DNA from: Penelope pileata
Taxonomy: Eukaryota; Chordata; Aves; Galliformes; Cracidae
DNA length: 64,000 nucleotides
Assembly: GCA_013396635.1 (NCBI GenBank)
Contig: WBMW01002327.1
Coordinates: 310,915-374,914 of the forward strand
Direction: 5' to 3'
In this document: positions 22,497-35,813 of the stretch, one piece after another
How the letters are laid out: each line of letters opens with the position of its first letter
Position numbering within the stretch: the stretch's first letter is position 1
Notes under the pieces: generated by a model
Told to the model about the DNA's origin: nothing
The model's database searches: none
Seen by the model: the letters and a program-made list of their open reading frames with translations, nothing else
Translations under genes and position numbers: made by a program

Positions 22497-25400
22497 GTGG
22501 GCTGTTGTTGCAGGAGTACACGTCTGGCTTTTCAGCCAAAATATATTTAGCTCGAGAGTGTCAAAACAGGAGGTGCAGGGGATCTCCTAGCTTTTACGTC
22601 TGGTGTTAAGTAGAATCCTTTGGCTTAACGCTTTCAGATTTCTCCATCCAACAGGGTGCACTCATGATCATCATTGAAGGCAGAACAGGTGGCTCTGCCC
22701 TCAGCAGTGCCTTGGGAATCCCTTCTTCTTGGTTCCCTGGGAGCATGGGAAGCAATCCTGGCTCAGGGCTGGCTCTGGGGCCTTCCCACATTCTTCAGCT
22801 ATGGTAGGTGCCCAGCAGCAGAGTCCCACTCACGCTGGTTGGGGCCTCTTGCCCAGTGCACCCAGTGCAACAACAGGGACAGATCCTGCTGGTAGCACCT
22901 TGCATGGGGACCCAAGTCACCACCAGGCCCTCCTGGGTCCTTCCACTATGCCCACAGGATGTAAGGACTGAATTTATTTCCTACCTGACCAACCAGCATA
23001 CACAAGTTATTAAACTACTTTGGCTAGTTAAGAATGCCATTATATGTCTGTTTCTGTAGAATCATTGTTACCTTTTAGTAAAAATCTATACAGTACATCT
23101 TTTGGGGTGATTTTACAGAAGCACATAACTAAATTAAGTCTTTAATTATAAGTTGCTTGCGCAATGAAAAATAGTCAGCACAAGCAGATTCTGAATAAAC
23201 TTTTAAGAGATTGTCAGCATGAAAGGTGTGCCACGGAGACCATGCAAATACTTAAGTGCAACATAGCACATGGAAACAGTCGCAATGAGAAGGGCTGAAG
23301 AAATTCAGCATTCATCATCTAACATTTAGCTGTAACCAGTAAAAAAACAAATCACAATATATACATCTTGTATATGGATGATATTTTAAACAAACACTGT
23401 GAAAGAAAATCATTCCTGGACAGAAATAGCTGCGTTTCCTTCCAAGAACATTGTCTCTAGTTCCAGAAAGTCATGACATTGCTTTCCATCATGGTATATT
23501 ACTGGAAAAAGTGTTTTGTTTGCCATCTTGCAAACATGGGTGAGAGGCAGCCTGCAGCTGCACTCAGGAAAGATACAGGAGCCAAAATGAAGTGGTGTCC
23601 TGATGCTGGTGCATAGCTGTTGTTCATCTGCAAAAGACAGATCTTCATGTAAAAAAATCAGGCTGCTCTGTAAATAATTTTTGTTGCAATGACATCTCCT
23701 GCTTTCTCTGGGGGATTCACGAGGGAGCCAGCTCAGGGTGCTGCAGTTCCTCAGGGAGCCAAGCCACCAAGGGAAAAGGGAATCAGTCGCAGTTGTTCAG
23801 GGATGCTCCTGATGGCCAGGGCAGCGCTGCTGCAGGAGCTGGGTAACACCAGGACCCCCTTCCTTTGCCACTGACCCCCGTATCCTGCCAAGTCTCCTGT
23901 TTGGGGGAAGAGTACACATACACACTGCAATGCAGTGTATGTCTGTCCTGCTCTGTCCAGGTAGGCTTCACGAGGTGTCAGACCCCTGGTGTCCCTTCAG
24001 CTGGGTCACTCTGAAACACGACAGCCTTTCCTCTGTGTTCCCCTTGGCACGGCCGAGCACATTGCCAAGCCTTCGCCCCCCTGGCCCACGCCTGGTGGTT
24101 TTGTGGTGATAAGGCAATTACTCAGACTGGCACACGGTCAGGTGTTGTGTCAAAGACATTTATCTCCTTTACAAGCAAAAGATTCCCTGATGAATAATTC
24201 TGAAAGGAATCATCCCCTTCCTGGTCCATTTTTCCAGCCCAAGACTGCATCTAATAAGCACCTGGTGAGACACATTGCCTACAAGCATTAACAATTCAAA
24301 CACCTTGGTGTGCACCATGCATACAGACATCACCCAAGCATTTTTCTTATTGCTGAAGCCAAAAAGCAACACATTGGCCCAACCTTCAGTGAAGTCAGTT
24401 GAGGTTTTCCTATCAACTTAAGATGGGCCTTGACTGGATCTAGCAAAGTGAGCCCAGTGGTGGCTCATCTTGCCATCATTTCACCCATAGCTCGCAAACT
24501 CTCGTCACAAGCAACATTGCTGCCTTTCTGGAAACCACTTGTTATTTTCTTTTCAGCAGTCACCAGGCACATCGATTTGCACAACACTTATAAAAATGGC
24601 AATAAATAAATAGCAATTGTAATAATGCCCAGCAAATCTGAGGCTAAGGAGGGTAAACGATGCCAGCAACGTTTTCGTCACTTCTTGAGTTTTTTTAAAT
24701 GAGATTTGCTATACTTCATAAACACGTGGCTAAGTCTGTTTTCTCCTAATTTGTGCATGAATCTCTGTGTTATAAATGCACCGAGGTAGTGCAGAGAACT
24801 TATTTCTTACATCTGTGTAATATCCCAAGGGCTACCTGGCTTTGTGCAAAATACACAGCTGAGATTTTGGCAATTAAACTACACGAGAAAAATAACGTGT
24901 TAAATAATGACTATGAATGATTAAAAACAAAACAAAAAAAATCCACTGCCTTTCTGACTGTACTTTTTGACTGTACTGAGAATGGCGAGTGAGGTCTGTG
25001 CTATCCCAGATACCTTTGGACCTGAAAGGAGTTGGTATGACCAAAATCTGACCAATTTTTTCCAGCTACATCAGCTCATCCAGTTCAAAAATGTTATCCT
25101 TGCTCACAGACTGTGCCCAACTAGCAGCAGTTGTTAGAGCAGGAGGGGTACAGGAATAAGCTCTGAATTCTGCACACTAAGCTATCTAACATACATGAAG
25201 TATATGACCACAAAGCCCCACAAAGGCACTTTGCCTGTTGCATTAGCACACAATGCAGTGTCTTAATTTGCATTTGATTAACCGTAACATCAGCGTTAAT
25301 TAATATGAACAGGTAGCAATGATTCTTAATATCAAGAAAGCGTTGGTGAAATCGGCCCTGTGTCTGGGTATGGCAGCAATCAGTACACAGAGGCCAAAAG

Positions 25401-28400
25401 CTCCGTTCTGGAAAATCCAACCTGAACTGGTGCTGAAAATTGGAATCCAGTTCTGGGTCTGGATTTTGCAGATGGACTGTGTGAAGTCGGGCAAAATCTC
25501 CAAGCCTGAACATTTGTTCTTGCACACGTGTATAAATCTAGATGTCAGCTTCACAGCTTAGTCCACCTTGGATCTATCAGGCGTGACGATGCGGCAGTGC
25601 GAGTGTGAGTGGTTTTGGAGAGGCAGAGGTTGTCAGGCTGCAGCTTTGTTGGCCACAGGTAACCATGCCGTCTCAATTAATGCACCCGCTGCACCATAAA
25701 TCTGTTAATTAAAACAAGATCTTTTACTACAGTATTTTGTAACAGCCTTCCTTCTAGACGTGTGCTCAGTTATGCTCCTTTCACTGCACTGTATCAGCTT
25801 CATGTTTCTGCCAGTCACAGCTAATTAGTGCCGGACAAGCTATGCCATTGCAAATCTGAAGTGATGTTGGGAGCTGCTCACCCCCATCTCCTGCCCACAG
25901 CCCCAGCACTGGAGTGGGGAGAGAAGCCTTCAGGAGCCTCCACCACAGCCTTGCAGGACAGGCTAAGCAGAACCTGGGCCAGGCTCTGCTGGCTTCCACA
26001 CCAGCTTGCACCCAGGCTGTGATGAAGGGCAGCCCGTGCCCAGCACATCAGGCACGAAAAGGTGGAACGGGGGGCAGAGGGTGTGCACACCTGCCGGCTT
26101 ACAGCAGGGACCGTTTGAATGGTTGCCATTAAGCCGTGTGACATTATTGATGCTGAAAGCCCATATGAGGGCTGTCGGCTTTGCCCTTAAGTGTTTCCTG
26201 CATTTTCTGTAATTATCTCTGTGAAAATGAGGGCCTCTAATAGGTATATTTATAACCTTTGTCTAAACTCTCCTCTCTACTCCTTAGTCTTTACTGCATA
26301 AAATCTTCAGTTCTGCACAGAGTATTTACGAGTGTATTCCAGCAGTGTCAGTTCCTCTGACAGCATATTGGCTGCTCCTCCATCAGAGGGAAAGTCTGAG
26401 ATGTGCTAAAATAAGGGGAGAGATCCCATGGGTGTGAGCGGTCTTTGGGTGACGTCTCCATGGAAGCTTTTATCCTCCTGACCAAGTGGAGTGAATTTCC
26501 AAGGTCCGAGCATTGTGGAGGGAATGCAGTAATAGCAAAAAAAAAAAAAACACCCCAAAACACAACAAAAAGCATTTCCAATTTCCATGCTTCTCATCTT
26601 CTCAGGTGTCACACCAGCTTGTCTCTTGTGGCAGTAAAGCCTTATCCACACATGTATACATTGTCTACAGTGGAAAGGGAAACAGCAGATCTCTAACAAA
26701 GCATCTCTTTTCCCTGTATCAGCTTTCAGCACGTTCCTCCACGTAATACTTCAAAACTCCACCCACCACGCTGTCCCTTCAGTTAGTGAGAAAATGATTT
26801 TTTAATGCCTAAAAAGAAGAGGACCTTTAAATTATCAGGCACTCGGGTCTTAAGCAGGAGGCTTTCTTGTCGCTGACACCTCGCACTTGCTGTGCCATTT
26901 CCCCAGGGACGTCGTGCTGCCGGGTTTCTGTCCCACCTGGCAGCCCCGCTGATCGACCAGCTGCAAGGGCTCCTGCTGCAGGATAAAGAATCGATAGCAG
27001 TCTGCTCAGATAGCCTCAAAAAGTGCTTAACTTTTAATTGAACGCTGGGAAAGAAATTGCAAAGTGCAAGAACTCAAAACAGCATGAAGCCCGCATAATT
27101 ATCTTTCTCCTTGCAGTTCCTTACGCGGGCTGAAGACTAATTAAACACATGTGCTGGCTACAAAATGATTTGCAGAGACATCTTTTGTCAGTTTGCGAGT
27201 GGGCTGAACCAGAAAGTGAGTACAAACAAGGCATGGGAGCCCTGCGCTGTTCTCACTTTGGGTTTGCTTTGCAGTGCCCTGGACTCGGTTCATCTCAGTG
27301 GTGAGCTCTGTCTCTGCTGGCACCAAGGTGGGAGCACCTGCCCGGCTGGCTCTCAGCTGGCAGGAGGGATAGGGAGCCCAGCAACCCCTCTCTGGCTTTG
27401 GTTCATCCACACCAGCAGTTTCCAAACCTCAGGAGGACACCTCGATGTCGGCACGCAGCATTTGAGGCCAGTGTAATTAACACAGAGATGAAGGATGCTG
27501 TGTTGGGTCTGAAAGTCATGTGAAATGATTGGAAAATTCCTGATCTCCCGCGGCTTTCATCCCGTGCGCAGCACCTGAGGACCCATGTCACTCAAAGGGC
27601 TGTGGTTTCTGTGAATAGTGTCCAAAGAAAAAGTATCCTGCAGGATGGCTCAGTGCCACTTTGGGATGCCAGGGCTGGTGGAGCAAGGCTGCCAGATTTT
27701 GGATGTGTCAATTTCTCCACAAAGTGCCAATTTTAGAAACCCAGAAGCCTGAGACCCCACATGCAGAAGGGCTGTGGTAGACGTTTGGGTGGGGAGAAAT
27801 CTTCTGAGATGAATGCTCCTTTCTCATCTTTAGCAGCAATTGCACTCCATCATCTCTTCAAACCTCCTGTGTGTCGCTGATGACTGATTCCTTTTGGTCC
27901 CACTCAGGCTCAGTTGGGTGAGGACCCTCCTTGGGCAGCCTGGGGCCTCTTCATGCCATCAAACATCCCAAATGAGAAACGTTTCTTATTCCAGTGTGGG
28001 ACAACACATTTGGAGGAGCTTTGATGGGCGTGGTGCCCCCACGCACCGCCAGCCCCGCACTCCCCTGCCTGCTCAGTGCCTGTAGCTCAGCACCTACAGC
28101 CCGTGCGTCGCAGCCAGGGATGCACAGCTGTGCGAGCACAGCTGGAGCTGCTGCACATCCCCATTGCACGGCCAATGCTGCCACCCTAATGCAGAGCAAA
28201 GAATTGACGTGCGCTGGGCTGGAGGGGAGTGCGGCCGTCCCGCGGTGTGTGTGCAGGGCTCTGCACCGGGGGCACGGGGGTGCGGGATGCTTTACCCGCT
28301 GACTTGCAGGGATGCAGGGATAGGCACAGTGCTAATTGCTTCTGTGCTCTTTCTCAAAGTCAGATGGTGTGAATCATTAAAAACGAGCCTTAGAAGATCT

Positions 28401-29060
28401 GGTGGAGCATTAAACTGATGGGAATAGACTTCTCCCTGTCACTTTTATAGATCTTAAGGCATTAGGTAACATGAATATTTTAAAAACGCGCAGGAATGTG
28501 TCAAATAGAGAAAATAAACGCTTTTGCCTGTTAGTTTAATGTCTGTGCGAACACCATTTCGGTGATTTCTCCTCGGATGAGGCTTCCCCCCGGCCGCACA
28601 GTGCATCCCCGCTCGCTGCTCCGCATGGCAATGCTGACACCTGGCGGCCCGGGCGGCACCGGGCTCCGTGCCGCCGTCACCGCGCACGTTCAGCGCAGGG
28701 AAACGTCTGCTTTCTGCAGGAAAAGACTTCCGGGCGTTAATTCCCCTCCCACCACTCCGGATTTATTTGCTCTATTAAGTTTTGCGCTGTTCCCTCCATC
28801 CAATTAGTCCTAAAACTTTCTTTTACGAGAGCCTCCAAGCGGAGATAGGAACGATGTTTTATTTCTGCAGCAGAAAAAATAAACTGCCACCCGGCGTAAA
28901 GAGCCTTGAAGATTCCCAGTGAGGCTTCTGAGGGTGTTGGTGCCTCATGCACCTGTCCCAGCGTTGTGGTGGCACTCAGCAGCCCCGTGGGGTGTGCGTT
29001 ACACAAAGCATCGACGCGGGGAGGAGCAGACCTCCAAGCTGCAAACCAAATGCAATCTAG
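22497..29060. other. Intergenic DNA, no gene recognised
   Basis: Many short overlapping open frames occur here, but none carries a recognisable domain. GC content alternates between moderately GC-rich patches (22.6-23.0, 23.7-24.1, 25.9-26.1 and 27.2-28.3 kb) and AT-rich stretches. A near-perfect inverted repeat lies at 23,922-23,938. Several AT-rich stretches (26,120-26,260; 28,440-28,560; 28,735-28,900) resemble noncoding regulatory DNA in composition, but conservation cannot be judged from one sequence. Confidence 0.6.
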
Positions 29061-29160
29061 CGCTTGACCTAGTGGCTGGCAACCCTGTCTGTGGCAGCAG
29101 GATTGAAAGCTGATGATCCTTGAGGTCCCTTCCAAACCAATTCCATGATTCCATGATTCA
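29061..29160 (+). repeat. CR1 LINE 3'-end fragment
   Basis: The fragment has the typical chicken-repeat-1 tail: a 'gtggctggcaaccctg' block, then 'gatgatccttgaggtccc', 'ttccaaaccaattcc' and a short terminal direct repeat 'atgattccatgatt'. It is a 5'-truncated, diverged copy of about 100 bp with no coding capacity. Confidence 0.85.
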
Positions 29161-32100
29161 GAGCTAAGAGAGATGGGCAGTGCGTGGAAAGGGAGGTGGT
29201 GAGTGTGGCTCTGCATGCATTAGGGAGAAGAAGAGCTGTAACATGCAGCAGAGTGGCTTTAAGTTGCCTGTTAAATAGTTGCAAAAGTTTATCGGAAAAT
29301 GGGTTATCCCTAATTGCATTCTTTAAGAGCTCCTTTCTTGGAGTATCCCTCGTTATGAGCAATTAATTTCATTATCAACCAGTGCTGCAGCCATTCCCAC
29401 TCATATCTCCTTGGCCCCAGCACCACACTGCACACAGCAGGCAGCTGGTGCTGCAAAACTCAGCAGTGCCCTACAGCAATCTGGTAATTTCTCGTGCATC
29501 TCCTCGTGTCACTTGGAAATACCAAAGTCTGAGCATCCTCTTGCATCCTTAACAGCGTTCAGAGCTGCTACACAAGGAAGGAAACCATGTCAGGTCAGCA
29601 CCTGGGGAGCATTTTACTCTCATGCAGGGTGCAGTTAGGCAGGGTGGTGGGCCCTGGGCTGCTCCCTAACCCAGCAGCTTCCTAACAAAAGCATTCTGCA
29701 ACGAGAAAAAAGTTCCGCAAGAAAAACTCCTCCAACAGGCTGGTGATGGTGGTGCTCCCTGGTATGCTGGAGAGCTTGGGCCAAGCCCCTCTTTTGCTCA
29801 ATTTGGACTCAAAACTCTTTTCTGTTTGCCCTAGTAGTGCCTAATCCAGAGGAGCAGCATTCTTCCCTCTACTTCCACAATATTGGGCTGTACTGAATCA
29901 GAAAGGGAGGGGAAAACAGAAAAAAAAAAAAAAAAGCTTCTTAGTGAGATAGAAAATTGGTATCTCACTGAGCTGTTCCCTGCCCCAGTGCTTGCCGTGT
30001 GACACCGTCTGCCTCTTGCAACACGCCTGCTGCACTCCAGAAGGAGTGCTTGCCTTGCAGGTGGGTGCAGGAAGCCCAGCAAAGCCGGGTGCTGCCTCTG
30101 TCCCAGCTGTCCCTCCGTGGCTGCCTCTGGCTTCCCCCTTGCAGGGCTCACATGTTCCTGTTGCTCTGCAGAGCAGCATCTCTTGTGATGGCACTCATGG
30201 AGGAAACATCTGCAGACCCTCACTGGGGCAGAGGTCTTCAAGCTGTGGGCGTTGAGTTCCCAGGTGGGTGGTGGGGGGATCAGGAGGAGGACGGACCACG
30301 TGAGCCAGCAAAGGTGGGGGTCAGGGTCCTGGTGGCCACAGGGCCCCCTGCCACCATTCCTGAGCCAACACTTCGGCATCGTGGCTGGAACCCCCTGGGG
30401 CAAGGAGGGGCTTGGGAAGCATCAGGAGCCTCTATCCCTGTCCCAGCAGCACGGGAGGTCCCACCTGTGGCTGAGATGATAGCAGCTCTGAGGGAGAGGC
30501 AGCACTTTCCAGCATGATAATATAAATAAAATGCAGCCGTGGGTAAATGGAAAGGGGAGGGAAGCAGGGCAAGCAGTGCTCCTCTGCCCCACATCAGAGC
30601 ATTCAGCCCTGCCTGCGTGCCAGGAGCAAGAACTGGGCTGCGTCAGCAGGCACAGCGTGGTGCTGGGCTCGTGTCCTGCTCTGCCTTGGTTACTGCTGTG
30701 GTTCTGGGGGCTTGGGCAGCTTCCAGCTCCCCTAACATTGAGGCCGAGGTGGGGGAAGGAGTTTTGAAGTGATGATATAATCCTGCTCTGGTTTTTTTTG
30801 AGCGTATGAGGTAATGAACGTCTTTAGTACCTAAAGGTGCTGCGAGAAGCTGCAGGGCATGTGTGAATGCCAACGTTTTATGGAAGGGGTGGTTTTACTG
30901 CCAACAGACTTTAGAAAAAAAAAAATCCCTTGTATTAATAAGACTGGATGTTATTGCATGTCAGGAGTTACTGTGATTTATAAAGTACCTCTTTCTCGGT
31001 GGGTAATGAAAACACTTGGAGCTCGGTCCCAGTCATTACGGGTGGATGATGGTAGCTTTATCTGCAATAGCCAACTTGACCCAGAACTTTCTATCATTTT
31101 TAATGATATTTTAGAGCTGCCTTTTGCTTTCACCTGAGCTTAGGGTGCCATCGGCTTTCGCAATGCGAATTAATAGAGTTCTAAAAAAAAATGGAGCACC
31201 ACTGTATGCTGTGGCGGTAGCACCCAAACACCGCTCCGTGTGCGAGTGAGGATGGATGCTCGCCGTGCAGCATGGCAGAGGGGGACCTCTGAGAGCACAG
31301 GGTGCTGCTCACAACCGTTATCCCTCTGCTGATGATTTGAGACATCAGAGAGACGCCAGAAATGTCACCGAGAGAAAAGGAGTGGAGATGATGGGTGCAA
31401 GTAGATGCATGGGTTGGTTGAGAGAGAAATAATTGCTCTCATGTGTGCTTGGTTAACAAAAATGCCCCGTATTTAACACCAAAGGGTGTTACTGCAGAAT
31501 AGCTGAGTGGGCAAAGAGCCTTTTGTAAGGGGGCTCCTCAGGACAGCGCTATTCTTTGCCACAAGAATGTCTGCACCTGTGTATTTTTAATATCAAAAAG
31601 CAAGAGAGCAGACAGGCACAGAGCTCTGTCACATTCCTGCTGAACAGCTCTTTGAGTGGTTAGGTCAGGCGTGGGTTTAACTTAAGGACGGGGGATTACA
31701 AGGGCAGCGTAACCTCTTTGGAGGTGGAGGGGAAAGCTGCGCACCTGGTGGACTGAAAAATCTCATCAGCACCCAGAATGTGGTCGTCCTTTGGCAGCAG
31801 CAATGGGTGATCTGCTTGGGATCTCCTGTCTTGTCCCCGACCAGGGCTGGTCCTGGTCAGTCCCCATTGGCACGGAGAAAAGCTCCCATGTTGGAGCCAA
31901 ATGAAGAAAAAGGTGGAGAAACTTGGGTCAAAGGAGCTGCTGATAGATCTATTTTCATCGTGCTTGGCAAGCCTACCTTTAGGTCATGCTTACTTTATTA
32001 ACAAGACTAAGTCCAAGTCGGAAAGATCATGCAAAGGGAGGAGGAAGAGAAAACACTCTCCAGTCCTTCAGATGCTGCCCTCCTTTGAGAGATGTGGGTG

Positions 32101-35100
32101 CAGCAGGAAAACAGCAGGGGATGGTGCCTGGGATCACGGCAGCAGCCACAGGAGCCAAACAGAGGAGACACTGCAATTACCTGAGGGGATAAGAAGAACT
32201 CGCAGCCAGCCTTCCTCTGAAGTGCAGGTGGAGAGTGACCACAGATGCTTCCAGGAGACTTAATTGTCCTTGCCAGCAAGGCTCATTATCCATACATAAA
32301 CATATGTGCTGCTTTTTTAACAGCAAAGTGCACTTTTTCAAGAGAGTATTTTACATCTGAACCGCTTGAGTGTCAAATTAGATGAGTCTGGCTTGGTTTT
32401 AATTACGCCAGTCATTGGCTTGTGCAGAGGGATGTGCTGCTTCTGAAGGCACGAGAGGATTGCTGTGTACGGAACAGACAGCTCCATCATTCCACAGGAG
32501 CAGTGCTGGAGGTCAGCAATGAGCCTTAATGCCCATTTCAGAAGGTTTTTCTCTGGTCCTCAGCCAGGATCACCTTTTGAAGAGGTTTCTGCTTCTCATT
32601 GATAGAAGTTCTATGTAAGATGAGTGCTGGACCCTGAGTCTGTTGCCCCACACCTCCTGCAGTTCATCAGGCAGGTGGAAAACACAGCCAGGCCAGATGA
32701 ATAACTCCTTTATCCTCATGCTGCATTTGTGTAAAGCAGAGGAGAACCAGACCCCAGGGAAACAGGCAATTTCCTGCAGGTATTTAACAAGGTGTGTCAG
32801 GAAAACGGAGAGAGGACGGCGGCTTCTGGTACAGAATTGCCAAGGAAGCCATTTCCCTCCTTGGGCTCCATCTACAAATCATGGTGAGCATGAGGCCCAT
32901 GTTCTTCCAAGGCCGTGCATGTGTGGTGTTGGGAGGGGGCACAGGCAGAGCAGCCTTTGGAGCATGAATTGAGGAATAATGGGATGGGCATGGAGCAAGT
33001 TGGGCAGGCTGGGAAAATGCAGGGAGGGGATTCATCATTTTTCCAAGCCATCACATGGCTGTTAACTGGGAAGCCTGTTCACGTCTTTTCAGTTTGGCCA
33101 GGTTTTTCAAATAGTGAAGGTAACTGCAGCACTGATCAAACTGCTGGGTATTCTCGTGGGGGAAGTGTAACTTAAACACGCCAGAGTGCAGCTTCTGCCA
33201 AAAGCTGCTCGATGAACAGGAGGGTTTTTGTGATCTGGTGCTCTCTCCCCACTGTTTGTGGGCAGGAGTGAACAAAATCTATTTTGGCAAGAGCTGGACG
33301 TGTGGTTTGTCCCACGAGCAGGCTGGCTGGGCACAAGGCACCAAGTTGCAGAGCCTGGGCACTCCTCCAATTCACCAAAAGCTAAAATCACCAGGGTTGC
33401 TCTGCATGCAGTGTGCTGAGGTGCCCCAGGAGTCCCATCACCGTGATTCAGTGCTGCTAACACAACCTCTGCCATCTCCCCGGGTGGACTTGCCAAAGCA
33501 CGACTTGTGATGCTTTATTTTCTAGGAAAGAAAACCGGGACTGATGCCTATCAGTGCAAGGCACATCTGTGCACCGATCTCTCCCCTGAACAGGACAGCA
33601 GGCATTGCAAGCATGTTCTTGGGGTGTTGAAATGTTGCTTTTTCTAATAACCAGCTTATTACATTAACATGTGGAATTTTGTGATGATGAAAGCCATAGT
33701 TACAGTGTCCAAAGCCCTTAAAAACTCTGTATTCACACTGAACTTTGCAGGAAAAGCTCTGGGTGTACAGGAGTGGAAACTTGATGCCTGCAGCAAGTCT
33801 CAGCTCATACTATTTGCAAATGGAAGTTCAGGTTTGAAACTCTTTACTCAGGGTTCAGTCTATCATATCAAGGTGAAAAAACCTTTAAGAATCAAATTAA
33901 GATTCCTTTTGTCAGAGCAAGGCCACGAACTGAGGCTCTTCAGCCTCCTGAGTGCCATTTCTAAAATCTCAAGCTGCTTTGTACTCTTCATGCCAAAAAT
34001 CAGGGAGGGAACTGTGTGAGTGATGGCTGTTACTTCTAAATCAGTGCTGAAGTGAGGAGCCCTGCCTGCTTGTACCAAACGAGGCATCAGCAAACCAGCG
34101 TGTGCAACAAAGCCCAAGCATTTAAAAAAGCCAAAGCATGAGCCACCAGCCAGCAGGAGGTTAAAAATCAGAAGGTATCACACTCCATCCTAACCACCTT
34201 CTTTCTTCTTGCCAATGTTTCACCTTCTAGGACTTGGTTTCTCAAGAGCTTTTCCCTGCTGGAGGTGCTCAGCTTTCACTTTTATTTTTTACCTCCTCCA
34301 TTACTCTGAGATTTCACTCAAAAATGAGATTTATTACTACAAAAAGTGGGTAACTGGGAAACCTGGTGATGTCTCAAGGCTCAGGCTGAAGTCTAGAGCG
34401 AGCAATGCTGCCGTGCAGAACAAAACTGAGACTCATAAAAACTGCATTTATGGGAACACCCAACATCCTTCTATCTTCTTCCTCATTAATGAGACAGAAA
34501 ATGGGCACAAACCCACTGAAGAAAATCCTCTAATGAACCTGAGGCATGAACAAGATAGTTATCGACATACGGGGGTGTACATCCTGCAGGGGGAGCAGCC
34601 GCTGTGCCCCGTGCCTGGAGGGAGCTCTGGGCACAAGAAGCAGCAGGATGGGGAGCAGCAGGGACAAGGGGCACGGTCAATTTGTGCCCTTGTTTTGGTT
34701 CCCAGACTCCCAGTAGTTGGCTCTGCCTGGTGTCTAAAAACTTCAAGTCAAATCCTGCACTAATTAGGTCATTGGTTTTAGAGAGAAGTACCCCCAAACG
34801 GGATTTTTCACTGATACGGCTTTTGTTTCCTTTCTGGGTTTTTGAGCCCGTTAGGTGTCACTGCACCAGGGCTTTCCACAACCACGAGAGCTGCAAATTG
34901 GCCTCTCTGAAGACCTGTGGACTCATCTGGGGCACCGACAGAAAGCCTGGCTCTGCAGCAACGTGGAGGTTTGGCTGCAGCAGAAGGTGGTCACGTAACA
35001 GCTTTCGGTTACAGTCAGCTACACGGGGCCTGGAGCTCGTTGAGGGAGGAGTATTTCTGGTTTAAAAGCCCCTTGCATCTGCCTTAGGAGTGCTCTGAGG

Positions 35101-35161
35101 GAATGAGAAGGATGGAGAGATTTGGGCTTTTGTCCACGTGTGGCTGTGAAGCTGTTTATCA
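29161..35161. other. Intergenic DNA, no gene recognised
   Basis: Moderately GC-rich stretches (29.9-30.8 kb, 31.7-32.3 kb) alternate with AT-rich ones. Open frames up to 190 codons exist on both strands, overlap one another and have no recognisable motifs; the longest (29,831-30,403, minus) looks like chance. The AT-rich block at 30,940-31,170 differs in texture from its surroundings. Confidence 0.6.
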
Positions 35162-35585
35162 CCCAATCACAGCACCAGGGAACATTCTGAGTTGGAAGGG
35201 ACCCACAAGGATCATCTTGTCCAACTCCCAGCTCCACACGGGACCTCCCAAAACCCAAGCCCTGGGTCTGAAAGCGTTGTTCGAAGGCTGCTTGAACTCT
35301 GGCAGCCTGTGCCGTGCCCATTGCCCTCTGGGGCAGAGCCTTTCCCTAACCCCCCCCTCCCCTCCCCTCACACAGCCCCATGCCGTTCCCTCGGGCCCTG
35401 TCGCTGTCCCCAGAGCAGAGCTCGGCGCTGCCCCTCCGCTCCCTGTGAGGGGCTGCAGCCGCCATGAGGCCTCCCCTCAGCCTCTGGGCCAAACAAACTG
35501 AGAGATCTCAGCCACTCCTCATACGTCTTGCCCTCTGGACCCTTCACCAACTTTGTAGCCCTCCTTTGGACACTGCTGGGGAATG
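35162..35585 (-). repeat. CR1 LINE fragment, minus orientation
   Basis: The left edge reads 'cattctgagttggaaggg' and then 'acccacaaggatcatc', the reverse complement of a CR1 3' end. CR1 3' sequence continues rightward with 'tccaactcccagctcc', 'ctgtgccgtgcccattgccc', and ends near 'ccctcctttggacactg'. The copy is about 420 bp and 5'-truncated, with a CpG-containing GC-rich middle. It carries no intact reverse transcriptase. Confidence 0.85.
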
Positions 35586-35717
35586 GACATTTGTTCAACA
35601 TCTGCTTTTGGGGGCAGCTTTGGAGATAGCCATAAGATGGAAGGTCAAGTATGGCCTATGTATCACCTCCACCTTGGCTTCCCAACTCGACCTCCACCTC
35701 TTTTACAACAAGTTTAG

Positions 35718-35813
35718 TAGCTTAGTGGGTAGGGATGGTGATAGGAGGATGGTTGGACTAGATGATCTTGTAGGTCCTTTCCAACCTAGTGTTTCTATGA
35801 TTCTATGATTCTA
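35718..35813 (+). repeat. CR1 LINE 3'-end fragment, plus orientation
   Basis: It contains 'ggttggactagatgatcttg', 'taggtcctttccaacc' and the terminal repeat 'ctatgattctatgattct', the standard CR1 3' end. It lies about 130 bp to the right of an oppositely oriented CR1 fragment, so the two are arranged with their 3' ends facing outward. Confidence 0.88.

Noticed and set aside
23922..23938. Near-perfect palindrome ACACTGCA-A-TGCAGTGT as a microRNA hairpin
   Set aside because: The loop is a single base and the arms are too short for a precursor. It is better seen as a chance palindrome in CA/TG-rich sequence.
29831..30403. 190-codon minus-strand frame
   Set aside because: Low-quality composition (Cys, His and Pro scattered, Phe run from a poly-A tract) and no domain.
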